Below, piece after piece: positions 46,231 through 55,625 of a stretch of DNA of 64,000 bases. The notes below the pieces were generated by a model, which saw only the letters and a list, made by a program, of their open reading frames with translations, was not told the DNA's origin and made no database searches. The stretch is from Gigantopelta aegis (taxonomy: Eukaryota; Mollusca; Gastropoda; Neomphalida; Peltospiridae), in assembly GCF_016097555.1 (NCBI RefSeq), contig NC_054704.1, forward strand, positions 1,343,672 through 1,407,671. The letters are read 5' to 3'. Positions within the stretch are counted from its first letter, which is position 1; each line of letters begins with the position of its first letter. Both the position numbers and the translations under genes were made by a program.

Positions 46231-46813
46231 TAGGAGCCATTCAAATATTACATAAAGCTAGAGGGAGGGAGTGGGTGGGTGTAGGTCCAAACATTATGTG
46301 GCATTACAGGGGGTGGGTGCAGAAAGTACTCGCTCGCTCGCCAAATGCAAGTAAAAATTCTGACGGACGAGTTAAAAAATGCAACTACCAGTCCGGTCAA
46401 AGGTAATATTGTTCTATAGGCTGGCAGACTAGTATAAATTCTCACGGGTTAGTTGGTTCTGGTCCGGCGGACTAGTGATTTAACTGTTACTTAACACTTT
46501 TTACGTGTTTTTTTTATTAATAAATGAAACACACACACACACACACACCATAAGCGCCCTGTCATGGCGACCATGTAATGCACACTATAAGGATTGTAAA
46601 TCGAAAATGTGTATACCCTTTCTCAAAACATAAAACAGTACGTTAAAATTATATTACACCCATCGCATGACTTCTTTGTGAATGGGAGGGGAGTGTCTCC
46701 AAGTGTTACATAATATTTTTGGGGTTGTATGTTCCAGTGTTACAGAGTTTTGCAGGGGGGAGAGAGGGGTCTAATTTTAACAAAAATAGTGTTACGTAAT
46801 ATTTGAATGGCCC
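46231..46813. mobile_element. Element with GGCCATTCAAATATTACGTAA ends
   Basis: Left end GGAGCCATTCAAATATTAC. Right end GTAATATTTGAATGGCCCC is its inverted form. A TTA trinucleotide flanks both sides. The interior is G-rich and carries the shared segment TTGGTTCTGGTCCGGCGGAC also seen near 40990. Non-autonomous; superfamily not assigned. Confidence 0.6.
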
Positions 46814-46900
46814 CTTACAGAGTAGGGAAACAAACCCTATAACATTCATCATCCCTCCCTTTCCGTCTTTTCCTATAGGCCTGGACTAGAATTCTTATGT

Positions 46901-47610
46901 GGCACGATGTAGCCTAGTGGTAAAGCATTTTCCTGATGCATGGTCGGTTTAGGATTAATCCCTGCCAGTGGGCCCATTCAGGGCCGGATTTAGCCCCTCA
47001 ACATAGAAATTAAATTACATGACATAAAAAAAAAAAAACTAATTTTATAATTATTAAAAAAAAATTATAAAGGAAGTAATAAAGATTGTGGTATGTACTA
47101 TCCTGTCCAGGGCTTCTAGAATTCTGGCCATGAGATAGTGATTTTAAAAATTTACTAGCCACGATTAAAAATTCACTAACCCTACTTTACTTTAAGTTAA
47201 TACAATTTTACTAAATAATAGTAATAATCACCTAAAGAGGGACATAGAGCTTAAAAACACTAACATTGGGGGTTGGGGTGGGGTCAGGATATTCATGTTT
47301 ACAAAATAAGAATTAACTGCAACATTTTACAAATTGTTTTTCACTAGACGTCGGGCATGGCAATAGTAGTTATTTACTAGCCCAACATTGAATATCACTA
47401 GCCATGGGAGTGAGGCTACCATAATCTAGAAGCCCTGCCTGTCTGTGGAATATCAATAAATAAAAAATATCTTGCTGCTAATCGGAAAGAGTGCCTTGTG
47501 GCAGCGGGTTTCCTCTCTCATTATCTGTGTGGCCCTTAACCATATGTCTGATGCCATATAACCATAATTAAAATGTGTTGAGTATGTTGTCAAATAAAAC
47601 ATTTCTTTCT
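46901..47610 (+). mobile_element. tRNA-headed SINE, old copy split by another element
   Basis: Head GATGTAGCCTAGTGGTAAAG at 46906 and body up to TGTACTATCCTGTC, which resumes at 47438 as CCTGTCTGTGGAATATC and runs to AAATAAAACATTTCTTTC. A second foreign stretch (CAGGGCCGGATTTAGCCC to an A-rich run, about 46979-47085) also interrupts it. Confidence 0.8.
47108..47437. mobile_element. CAGGGCTTCTAGA-ended element, intact ends, inserted in a SINE
   Basis: 330 bp. Starts CAGGGCTTCTAGA and ends TCTAGAAGCCCTG, a perfect 13-bp inverted repeat. Flanked by CCTGTC on both sides (47102-47107 and 47438-47443), a sequence normally present once in the host SINE. The six-base duplication is shorter than the eight usual for hAT, so the superfamily is left open. 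Confidence 0.85.
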
Positions 47611-47657
47611 TCTTCCACTTATTATGTTAACAGGAAAGTAATATAAAATCTGTTTAA

Positions 47658-47983
47658 TGAAGGGGCGAGACGTAGCCCAGTGGTAAAGTGCTCGCTTGTG
47701 CGCAGTCGGTTTGAGATCGATCCCCGTCAGTGTGCTCATTGGTCTATTTCTCGCTCCAGCCAGTGCAACTCAACTGCTACATCAAAGGCCGTGGTATGTG
47801 CTATCCTGTCTATGGGATGGTGCATATAAAAGATCCCTTGCTACTAATCGAAAAGAGCAGCCCATGAAGTGGTGACAGCGGGTTTCCTCCCTCAATATCT
47901 CTGTAGTCCTTAACCATATGTCCGACGCCATATAACCGTAACTAAAATGTGTTGAGTGCGTCGTTAAATAAAACATTTCCTTC
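47658..47983 (+). mobile_element. tRNA-headed SINE, full-length copy
   Basis: Head GACGTAGCCCAGTGGTAAAG, B-box-like GAGATCGATCCCC, body GGATGGTGCATATAAAAGAT, tail AAATAAAACATTTCCTTCC. The 8-bp flank CTGTTTAA occurs at 47650-47657 and 47984-47991. Confidence 0.9.
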
Positions 47984-48412
47984 CTGTTTAACGACACCAT
48001 AGCATATTTTTAAAGTGTGGCTATTTGGTGTAACATATGGGTTAATTTACAGCCATTATTTTGACATTTGATTTGTAGGAAGAAAGAGAAAACCTGCTTC
48101 ACCACATGCTCTACTACTAACAATGAAACATCCAGGGATGTTTTAAGTCGTCGATAGGTCAGTACATACCATATCCTTTGATGTACCAAGTGAGAGGCAC
48201 TGCATGGTTAGGAGTTAAATTGTATGCATTTAACAAATCTCCTGTTTTTTAACAAAATCTCCAGCTCTTTCAACACAGATCTGTTTTCTCTTGACTAAAG
48301 GTTGACCGGTCTGGTTAGGACAGGAAACTGCCCAAGTTTCAATGGTGATCGATCCTTTGACCCATCACAGCTTGGGCGAATGCTCTACAACTGAGCTACC
48401 TCATCAAAACAT
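47984..48412 (-). mobile_element. Highly diverged SINE copy
   Basis: Reads as a minus-strand SINE with a different tail (TTTAACGACACCATAGCA), a body with CATACCATATCCTTTGATGT, and a head with GATCGATCCTTTGACCC and CTACAACTGAGCTACCTC (inverted A box). Old and much mutated. Confidence 0.6.
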
Positions 48413-48472
48413 AAGAATGCAAACTTAATGGCAAAACTGACTCCATTTACACTAGCTGTGATATGGATTGGA

Positions 48473-48918
48473 AGGAAGGAATGTTTTATTAACAACGCAC
48501 ACTCAACACACTTTATTACAGTACAGTATGGATTAGAAGGAAGGAATGTTTTATTAACAACGCACACTCAACACACTTTATTACAGTACAGTATGGATTA
48601 GAAGGAAGGAATGTTTTATTAACAACGCACACTCAACACACTTTATTACAGTACAGTATGGATTAGAAGGAAGGAATGTTTTATTAACAACGCACACTCA
48701 ACACACTTTATTACAGTACAGTATGGATTAGAAGGAAGGAATGTTTTATTAAACAACGCACACTCAACACACTTTATTACAGTACAGTATGGATTAGAAG
48801 GAAGGAATGTTTTATTAACAACGCACACTCAACACACTTTATTACAGTACAGTATGGATTAGAAGGAAGGAATGTTTTATTAACAACGCACACTCAACAC
48901 ATTTTATTACAGTACAAT
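48473..48918. repeat. 65-bp tandem array made from the SINE 3' end, about 7 copies
   Basis: Units contain GGAAGGAATGTTTTATTAAC, AACGCACACTCAACACACTT and TATTACAGTACAGTATGGAT, starting at 48527, 48592 and so on. This aligns to the inverted SINE tail at 34984 (GGAAATGTTTTATTTAACGA, CGCACTCAACACATTTTATT, TACGGTTATATG). Nearly identical copies; one has an extra base. Confidence 0.93.
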
Positions 48919-49924
48919 ATGGATTGCTGTATGTTTGTGCCTTTACTGATGGCAGCTTTGTACCAGTGGGTATAAATGACTGGCATCAGTTGAAGGAATA
49001 ATGTCTGGTTTTTATGTTCTGTCTATTTGTTGCACAAGGTCATGTTTAAAATTGCCATAGGTGAGCATTTTGCCTGCAACAAAACCTTTTAAAATTGCCC
49101 TATGTGACAAATTGTTATATTAGAGCCGTGTAAAATATGAAACCTGATGCCGAGATGTACATGATGTCTGTTCTTATTAAGTAATGTTATTTATTTGCAG
49201 CAGTCAGGTGAGGATCCACGGCAAGGTGTGGGTGCACTATGTCTCACCTCCCGTGAGCACTTCACCACTCGGCTACATTCGGCTCTGACACTGGTAAATG
49301 AATAGCGTGTATTTATATCTGGTTAGTAAGAGTTCAGGTGGGTGGTTTTTTGGAAGACAGGAGAATTGATCCTTCAAACTTCTGCACCTTAGTCATGCAA
49401 GTTCACTAACTTCATGATACTGTACATATAACATTACCAGTACATATATTACATGATCATAATTTCTCAATACATGTATGTTATATTTACAAATGGTACA
49501 GTGTTTCGGTTTCCTCATTTTCTCCAAGTTTATAGAAACTAAAAACATATTAACATAAAAATAAGATCCTGTTCAATATAGAACTGACAATTATTGTGTT
49601 AGAGTTAATCTAAAAATCAGCATAAAAAAAAAAATATATATATTATATAACTGTTTTTGAATTTAAATGGCGTCAATTGTCAAATGATGTTAAGTTCTGC
49701 ATATCTGTACAATAATAGTAAGTAATAAACTCATCCATGATGATTCTGTTTCTAATGCGGAAAACCATTCAATGTAAATAGTTATTGAATTTGTTTTTAA
49801 TAATTAAGAATTCATGAATCTTTCCAGAAAAAACATTGCAATTTTAAAAATGGTTCTATATTTACCAAAACTGTATCTGAAGAAAGTAAAGTCTTAAAGA
49901 TGAAATCTGCTACATTTTTTCATT
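48919..49924. other. Intergenic, no gene seen
   Basis: AT-rich. About 49040-49130 resembles the interior of the element at 39849-40185 (AAATTGCC motifs). A possible exon-like stretch near 49200-49290 lacks convincing boundaries. Confidence 0.4.
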
Positions 49925-50108
49925 AGTAGCAAGGGATCTTTTATATGCACCATCCCACAGACAGGATAGCACATACCATGGCCTTTGATGTACCAGTCAT
50001 GGTGCATTGGCTGGAACGAGAAATAGCCCAATGAGTCCACTGATGGAGATCGATCCTAAACCGACCGAACATCAGGAAAGTGCTTTACCACTGGGCTATG
50101 TCCCACCC
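49925..50108 (-). mobile_element. SINE, 3'-truncated copy
   Basis: Retains the part of the SINE shared with both large satellites: ACATACCATGGCCTTTGATG, GTACCAGTCATGGTGCATTG and AGAAATAGCCCAATGAG, then GGAGATCGATCCTAAACC and the inverted A box CCACTGGGCTATGTCCC. The tail end is missing or replaced by CATTTTTTCATTAGTAGC, a feature of a second tail type. Confidence 0.88.
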
Positions 50109-50419
50109 TGTGGGTTTGAAGAAAACAATATTTAATATTTGTAAACCAGGCCAACGTCTTGTCTTAAGTCTTTACAGGATTGCTCTTCACTAACACCCAA
50201 TAAAACTGACCTACATTGGTCTAGGCTATCATGCATTGTTGATATATGCTTCACTGAGTGGTTGTAATATGTTAAATGACAACCGCCACTGATTTAGCAA
50301 ATGTTGCTTCCATTTATGTTGATTAAACACTCTGCTCAAGGGACAAACTATTCTAGGTTGGTTCTCAATTAGTTCTTATCCAAGACCCAAATTTTCAAAA
50401 GGGATAGTATTTTATTTAA

Positions 50420-51614
50420 AGGTAGGGTCAACTCAAACAAGAGCTTTATGTGTTGGAAAGATGCATACCTGGACCACCAACACATACTGACACTTTAGCA
50501 AATGAAAAACGCGTAATTTTAGAGTTAATAAAAAAACATGATTATTCTTGCTAATTGGGGGCAGCCATTTTGTTTCGTTTTTGTGACGTCAGATGGGATA
50601 GCTTAGGGCAAAGTGACGTCAGCTCCTGACCATCTCCTATATGTACAGTGTAAACAAAAGCAGTAATTTTTGACAAGGCGCTTCTCTTTGATCAACCTGA
50701 TTTGTAAAACAGCATAAATGATGTAATAATATAATAAACTATTGAACTAAATATATTTCAAGTTGCATTAACGGAACAAAATGGGGTATAGTATTTTTCT
50801 CTGTTAAATAATCCAAAGGAAAAATGTACACTATTAGGCCTATTGATATGCTACATTTGGAGCAAAAATTACAACCCACGATACCCAAGTGATAATTTAC
50901 TTTTCTTTGGGACTACGTAATTGGTCAATTCTGTGCTTTTAGATGGAAAAGTCTACTTAATCAATAGTTTAACAGAACTATTTACAGTAATAAACCATGT
51001 CCATTACCATTTTAGGGGGGACAGGTAATATTCCACAATACCGGTATGTATTTTTGTGTCTAGACAGCGTCAATTAATTGGCTCGTTTGGTTACCAATCA
51101 AATACACACCTGCCAATCAAGAATTACAGGTAGAAGCAACTAACAGCATAGACCAATTAACTAAGAAAACACATAGGTTAATGCATGGACAAAACATTGT
51201 TAATTATTTTGACTTGTTGTGTAGCCACTTTGACAATGGTATTTTATTTTGTATTGAAAAATAATATATATAGAGCTGGATGTACTTACTGCTGACTTAC
51301 TGGGATGTGTATTATTACAGAACATTGCAATGTATGACTATTTATCATCCCGCAGAAACCAGGTAGATTGTGTTTCTCTAGTTCTAAGGCTCATTCCTGA
51401 CGTTACGCGTTAAGTATTACGTAACCACCAGCTCGCCAGAGGGCGTACTCACTGAGATGGTACAAAATGGCTGCGCCCGTTATATATAATAGCCGTCACA
51501 TTTAACCGTTTTATTAATTAACTATACGATTATACTTGTTGATATTAAGCAATAATGTGCATTATATATCGTTGAATATGCATACCAGGCCAAATGCCTT
51601 AATTGTCCCTTCCT
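50420..51614. mobile_element. 1.2-kb TTAA-flanked inverted-repeat element upstream of the zinc-finger gene
   Basis: TTAA at 50416-50419 and 51615-51618. Left end AGGTAGGGTCAACTC, right end inverted AGGAAGGGACAATTA. Internal inverted segments support it: GCAGCCATTTTGTT near 50571 against ACAAAATGGCTGC near 51464. It contains two TGACGTCA sites (50584 and 50614) and an AAAATGGCTGC (YY1-like) site. No transposase found. The boundary call rests on imperfect ends. Confidence 0.5.
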
Positions 51615-51642
51615 TTAAGAGTTATTTGTATTATTAATTTCA

Positions 51643-51983
51643 GATCATGCTTGCAGTGAAAGCTACACAGGAATAACCTATCCATGGCAGCCACAGTTCA
51701 GCATGGGTGCAGACTGGAAGTGAATATGTATATGCTGATACAAAGCACAGCATTTGCTGAACAATCATGCTGTGTGCAAGAGGTACTGTCTAATGCAGAA
51801 AAACAGATTGCATTGTTTGAAGTACTGACAACATGGCTAAAATTGAATAGAATTCCTGAGCTAGCATACTAAAGAATATCTACCAAAACTAGGATGTAAC
51901 TGATGCCAATACTTAAACCACAAACTAACAAAACCAAAAAATGAAACCAAGAAGTCAATATTCACTATAATTATTTAAGTAAT
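51643..51983 (+). promoter_or_regulatory. Probable 5' UTR exon of the zinc-finger gene with an upstream open frame
   Basis: A good acceptor (TTATTAATTTCAG, ending at 51642) precedes this stretch. An upstream 62-codon frame starts ATGGCAGCC at 51684 and stops at 51872, in the same frame as the main start but separated from it by stops. It could lower translation or be meaningless. Confidence 0.45.
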
Positions 51984-54900
51984 ATGGAAGTTGACAGAAT
52001 TTGTAAAATGTCAAAAAGTAAGTATAAAAGATTAAAGTCTAGTGAAGTTAACACAAAGACAAAAATCAATGAAAATGAGAAGACAGAAATCTACTGTGAT
52101 GTTTGTAAGAAGGAATTTAAACGTGCCTCGTACTTGAAGGTGCATCTGCGTGTTCATACTGGAGAAAGACCATACCGATGTAACTCGTGCAACAAAACAT
52201 TTGCTCAGGTCTCCACTCTTAACATTCACAAGAAAATTCACACAGGTGAGAAAAATTTTAAATGTACGTTGTGTGAGAAGCGGTTCTATATTGCCGCAGA
52301 ATGTTCTAGACATATGAAGATTCACACGGGAGAACGCCCATTTAAATGTGGTGCCTGTGATAAGACGTTCATCCGGTTGAGTAAACTGCAGATGCACATG
52401 CGTACTCACACCGGTGAGCGGCCGTATATCTGCCATATCTGTGGGAAACGCTTTGCACAGTCCACCAATCTGAAGACTCATGTGAAGCACCATACCGGGG
52501 ACCTGCCCTTTAAATGTAAAACGTGCAGTAAGGAATTTACCCATGAATCTTTGCTGAACAATCACTCGCGGATTCACACGGGTGAAAAACCATTCATGTG
52601 TGACACATGCGGCAAATCGTTTGCTGATGGAAGTAAACTGAAACTTCACACCCGACTGCACATCGGAGATAAACCATTCAAGTGTGAGGTGTGTGACAAA
52701 TGTTATGTTATCGCAGCTGAGTTGCGCAAACACACAAGAACACACACCGGAGAGCGACCCTACACATGTAACCAGTGCGACAAATCGTTCGCTCTAGCGT
52801 CAAGGAGAAAAAGTCACATGCGCACACATTCTGGAGAAAAGCCTTACCGATGCTCTGAGTGTGGTCAGCATTTTGCCGACAACACGAACCTCCGACGACA
52901 CAAGAAGAATCACGTTCGCAAGCGACTCAACGACATGAGTCTGAAGCTGGGAGGGCCAGGGAAGCCTCTTCTGTACTGGGAGTGGCAGAGACACACGTCT
53001 CGCAGTGCGGGAGCCAACAGTGTCGAAGATGATGCTAAATGGGAAGCTGGTAAAATCATGATGTGTTTGGCAACTCAGAACGAAGTAAAGAGTAAAATCA
53101 TAGACACAAGAGACTGCAGTGCATCATCAGCTGAGCAGATTGGTTCAAAACCTAAACCTTCTTGTATGGAGTCCGTACCCAACACGTTGATTAGCAACTG
53201 TTTGTTTTATGATAGACAACTTCCTGTAACAGACCTGTGGGACCAGCAATCTTACTATGCAGAAACCGTTACCTATCCAAATGCCTTTAATGCAAATAAT
53301 CCCAAAACCAACTTGCTTCAATGTGCACAGACTGTGTCGGGCAATACCAATCACTGTCATGTGCCAACGAATAATGATGACCATTATAATCCACTTGGAA
53401 GAATTTCCGCTGGTATTGCACCTCAACTTAGTCTTTCGGCAGCACAGAGCTACAGTCAGTCTGTGGTGAATCAGCATCAACTGCAGAGATTGGAGCACCA
53501 GTACCCAGCAGACATGTGTGATGGAAGAACGGACAACTTGTTTGTGCTGCCAGACATACAGAATGGGTTTGATCACCAGCAGCAGAGTGTCCCAGACAGC
53601 AGTCATCTTTCAGGACTGCCAAATATCATTTCTCATATAGTGGACACAAACCTCAACTTGCCAGGATACGAGGCAATAGTTGGACAAGCAAACCGTGCAT
53701 TGTCAGTGATGCCTGAATTTCAAAGTGTTGATGACTCTGTTAGTGATGAAATAGAATCATTAGCTCAAAGTGAAGACCATCAAAACATTTCTCTTCCAGA
53801 GAAAGAAATTCAAAATGTACCGATCCATAGTCATTCAAATAATCGTTGTCCCAAATCAGTTGAAGGAGATTCTGATCTTGATGACCATGATTTAGTTGAA
53901 AAGAGTTTAGATCCTCTTGAACATCTGTCAAACCAGCACAATTCAGATGTTCATGGTTTACAATTAAACCGAAATGATTATGTTGTTGAAAACCATCAGC
54001 CAGTTCAAGGAAATCTGCAACTTCAGAACGATCTGTCAGTTGAAGATAATATAAAACATCAAAATTATGAATTAGTTCAGATAGATTCTAGACTTCAGAA
54101 CCCTGAAGGAACTGAAGGAAAATCAAAACTTCAGAACCATTTGTCAGTTCAAGATGATAAACTTCAAAATCATCAGTCAGCTGAAGAAAATCTGGAACTT
54201 CAAAAACACCAGCTAATTCAAGAAAATCTAGATATTCTCCAAAACCATGTAGGAGATTCTAAACCTCAAAGCTGTCAGTTCTTTCAAGGAAAATCAAAAG
54301 TTGAAAACCATAAGTCAAGTGAAGAAGCTCCAGATGTTTATCAGCCCATCCATCAAACAGCAGACGTTGACAGTCACCAGCCAGTCCAAGGAACTCGCAA
54401 CCATGACAACCACAAGTTGGTCTGTGATGATGATTCAAGCCAGTCGGTCCAGGAAGACACAAATAGAAAGCATGACCACCACTCAATAAACTGTGATCCT
54501 AATTTAAAAGACAGACAAATGACAACCAGAACAGAAAATAAGGTGTCAAACAATTTTAATAACAATGAAGTAGTTCCAGCCGATTCAAAGATACATTCAG
54601 AAGGTGATCTGCTAGAGTGCAGTTCCCGGAAGAGAGAATTGTTCACTGATTGCATAGAGAAGATAGAACTTGATGCCTTTTGTAATCTGGCAAGTCCTGA
54701 AGCTTGTACTATCCCATGTGGTAAGTTCAACGCTAGAAAGGAGCAGGATGTTGGAAAAAATCAACCATTCCATTGTGATATTTGTGGTAAAAGCTTTGGT
54801 CGGAAGAATCATCTGAAACTTCACCTTAGGACACACAGTGGAGAGAAACCCTATCGTTGTGATGTCTGCGAGAAGTGTTTTTCTCAGACATCCACTCTGA

Positions 54901-55625
54901 AACTGCACAAGCGAATCCACACAGGGATCAAGGCTTTCACGTGTGACATCTGCCCCAAGCAGTTCTACGACGCAGCCAGTCTGCTGCGTCACGTGAGAAC
55001 ACACACAGGTGACCGGCCATACAGGTGCGCGGTGTGTGACAAGTCGTTCAGCCGATCGGCCAAGCTGCAGATTCACATGCGAATGCACACGGGAGAACGA
55101 CCGTACATCTGTCACCTGTGCGGCAAGGGATTCAAGCAGACGACAAACTTGAAGACTCACATGATGCAACACGCCGGGGACCTGCCCTTCAAGTGCACGG
55201 ATTGTGGGAAACGCTTCGTATACGATTCCGTTCTCAAGATTCACGCACGTACTCACACCCAGGACAGGCGCTTTATGTGTGACGTGTGTGGTACGGGGTT
55301 TGTGCAGCCGGGCTATTTAGACAGACACATGAGGATCCACACCGGGGAACGGCCATACAAGTGTCGCGTGTGCAACCGTGCGTTTGCAGCCTCGTCCGAT
55401 CTGAAGTCTCACACAATGAGAACTCATTCTGCAGAACGTCCCCACAAGTGTGGTGTGTGTGATAAGGGTTTTACTCGTGTAAATGATCTGCTCAGACACA
55501 AGCGAAGACACACTGGTGAAAAACCATACACGTGTCCTGCATGCTGGCAGAAGTTTGCCGACAGCTCCAATCTGAGACGACATGTTAAAAAATATTGTAC
55601 AAAAACAACAGAAACATCTGTGTAA
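51984..55625 (+). CDS. C2H2 zinc-finger protein with two ten-finger arrays
   Basis: 1213 residues in one uninterrupted exon, start ATG 51984. Residues 37-310 hold ten C2H2 fingers and residues 929-1205 hold ten more, mostly with TGE(R/K)P(Y/F)-type linkers. The last finger of the second array ends in cysteine (HVKKYC, C2HC type). Between them a 600-residue Gln/Asn/His/Ser-rich linker carries a degenerate roughly 14-residue repeat (LQNHQSV-like, about 660-840). The two arrays match finger by finger: finger 4 KLQMHMRTHTGERPYICH against KLQIHMRMHTGERPYICH, finger 5 TNLKTHVKHHTGDLPFKC against TNLKTHMMQHAGDLPFKC. No KRAB, BTB or SET domain is visible. It is likely a nuclear DNA-binding regulator; the target is unknown. 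Confidence 0.95.
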   Translation: MEVDRICKMSKSKYKRLKSSEVNTKTKINENEKTEIYCDVCKKEFKRASYLKVHLRVHTGERPYRCNSCNKTFAQVSTLNIHKKIHTGEKNFKCTLCEKRFYIAAECSRHMKIHTGERPFKCGACDKTFIRLSKLQMHMRTHTGERPYICHICGKRFAQSTNLKTHVKHHTGDLPFKCKTCSKEFTHESLLNNHSRIHTGEKPFMCDTCGKSFADGSKLKLHTRLHIGDKPFKCEVCDKCYVIAAELRKHTRTHTGERPYTCNQCDKSFALASRRKSHMRTHSGEKPYRCSECGQHFADNTNLRRHKKNHVRKRLNDMSLKLGGPGKPLLYWEWQRHTSRSAGANSVEDDAKWEAGKIMMCLATQNEVKSKIIDTRDCSASSAEQIGSKPKPSCMESVPNTLISNCLFYDRQLPVTDLWDQQSYYAETVTYPNAFNANNPKTNLLQCAQTVSGNTNHCHVPTNNDDHYNPLGRISAGIAPQLSLSAAQSYSQSVVNQHQLQRLEHQYPADMCDGRTDNLFVLPDIQNGFDHQQQSVPDSSHLSGLPNIISHIVDTNLNLPGYEAIVGQANRALSVMPEFQSVDDSVSDEIESLAQSEDHQNISLPEKEIQNVPIHSHSNNRCPKSVEGDSDLDDHDLVEKSLDPLEHLSNQHNSDVHGLQLNRNDYVVENHQPVQGNLQLQNDLSVEDNIKHQNYELVQIDSRLQNPEGTEGKSKLQNHLSVQDDKLQNHQSAEENLELQKHQLIQENLDILQNHVGDSKPQSCQFFQGKSKVENHKSSEEAPDVYQPIHQTADVDSHQPVQGTRNHDNHKLVCDDDSSQSVQEDTNRKHDHHSINCDPNLKDRQMTTRTENKVSNNFNNNEVVPADSKIHSEGDLLECSSRKRELFTDCIEKIELDAFCNLASPEACTIPCGKFNARKEQDVGKNQPFHCDICGKSFGRKNHLKLHLRTHSGEKPYRCDVCEKCFSQTSTLKLHKRIHTGIKAFTCDICPKQFYDAASLLRHVRTHTGDRPYRCAVCDKSFSRSAKLQIHMRMHTGERPYICHLCGKGFKQTTNLKTHMMQHAGDLPFKCTDCGKRFVYDSVLKIHARTHTQDRRFMCDVCGTGFVQPGYLDRHMRIHTGERPYKCRVCNRAFAASSDLKSHTMRTHSAERPHKCGVCDKGFTRVNDLLRHKRRHTGEKPYTCPACWQKFADSSNLRRHVKKYCTKTTETSV
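52092..52913 (+). other. Zinc-finger array 1 (ten fingers)
   Basis: Fingers begin YCDVC, YRCNSC, FKCTLC, FKCGAC, YICHIC, FKCKTC, FMCDTC, FKCEVC, YTCNQC and YRCSEC, spaced 28 residues apart. All keep both Cys and both His. Finger 10 is followed by a basic VRKRL stretch. Confidence 0.95.
54768..55598 (+). other. Zinc-finger array 2 (ten fingers)
   Basis: Fingers begin FHCDIC, YRCDVC, FTCDIC, YRCAVC, YICHLC, FKCTDC, FMCDVC, YKCRVC, HKCGVC and YTCPAC. Finger 8 has a one-residue-longer His spacing (HTMRTH). Finger 10 ends in Cys in place of the final His. The start letters parallel array 1 at positions 2 to 8 and 10. Confidence 0.95.
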
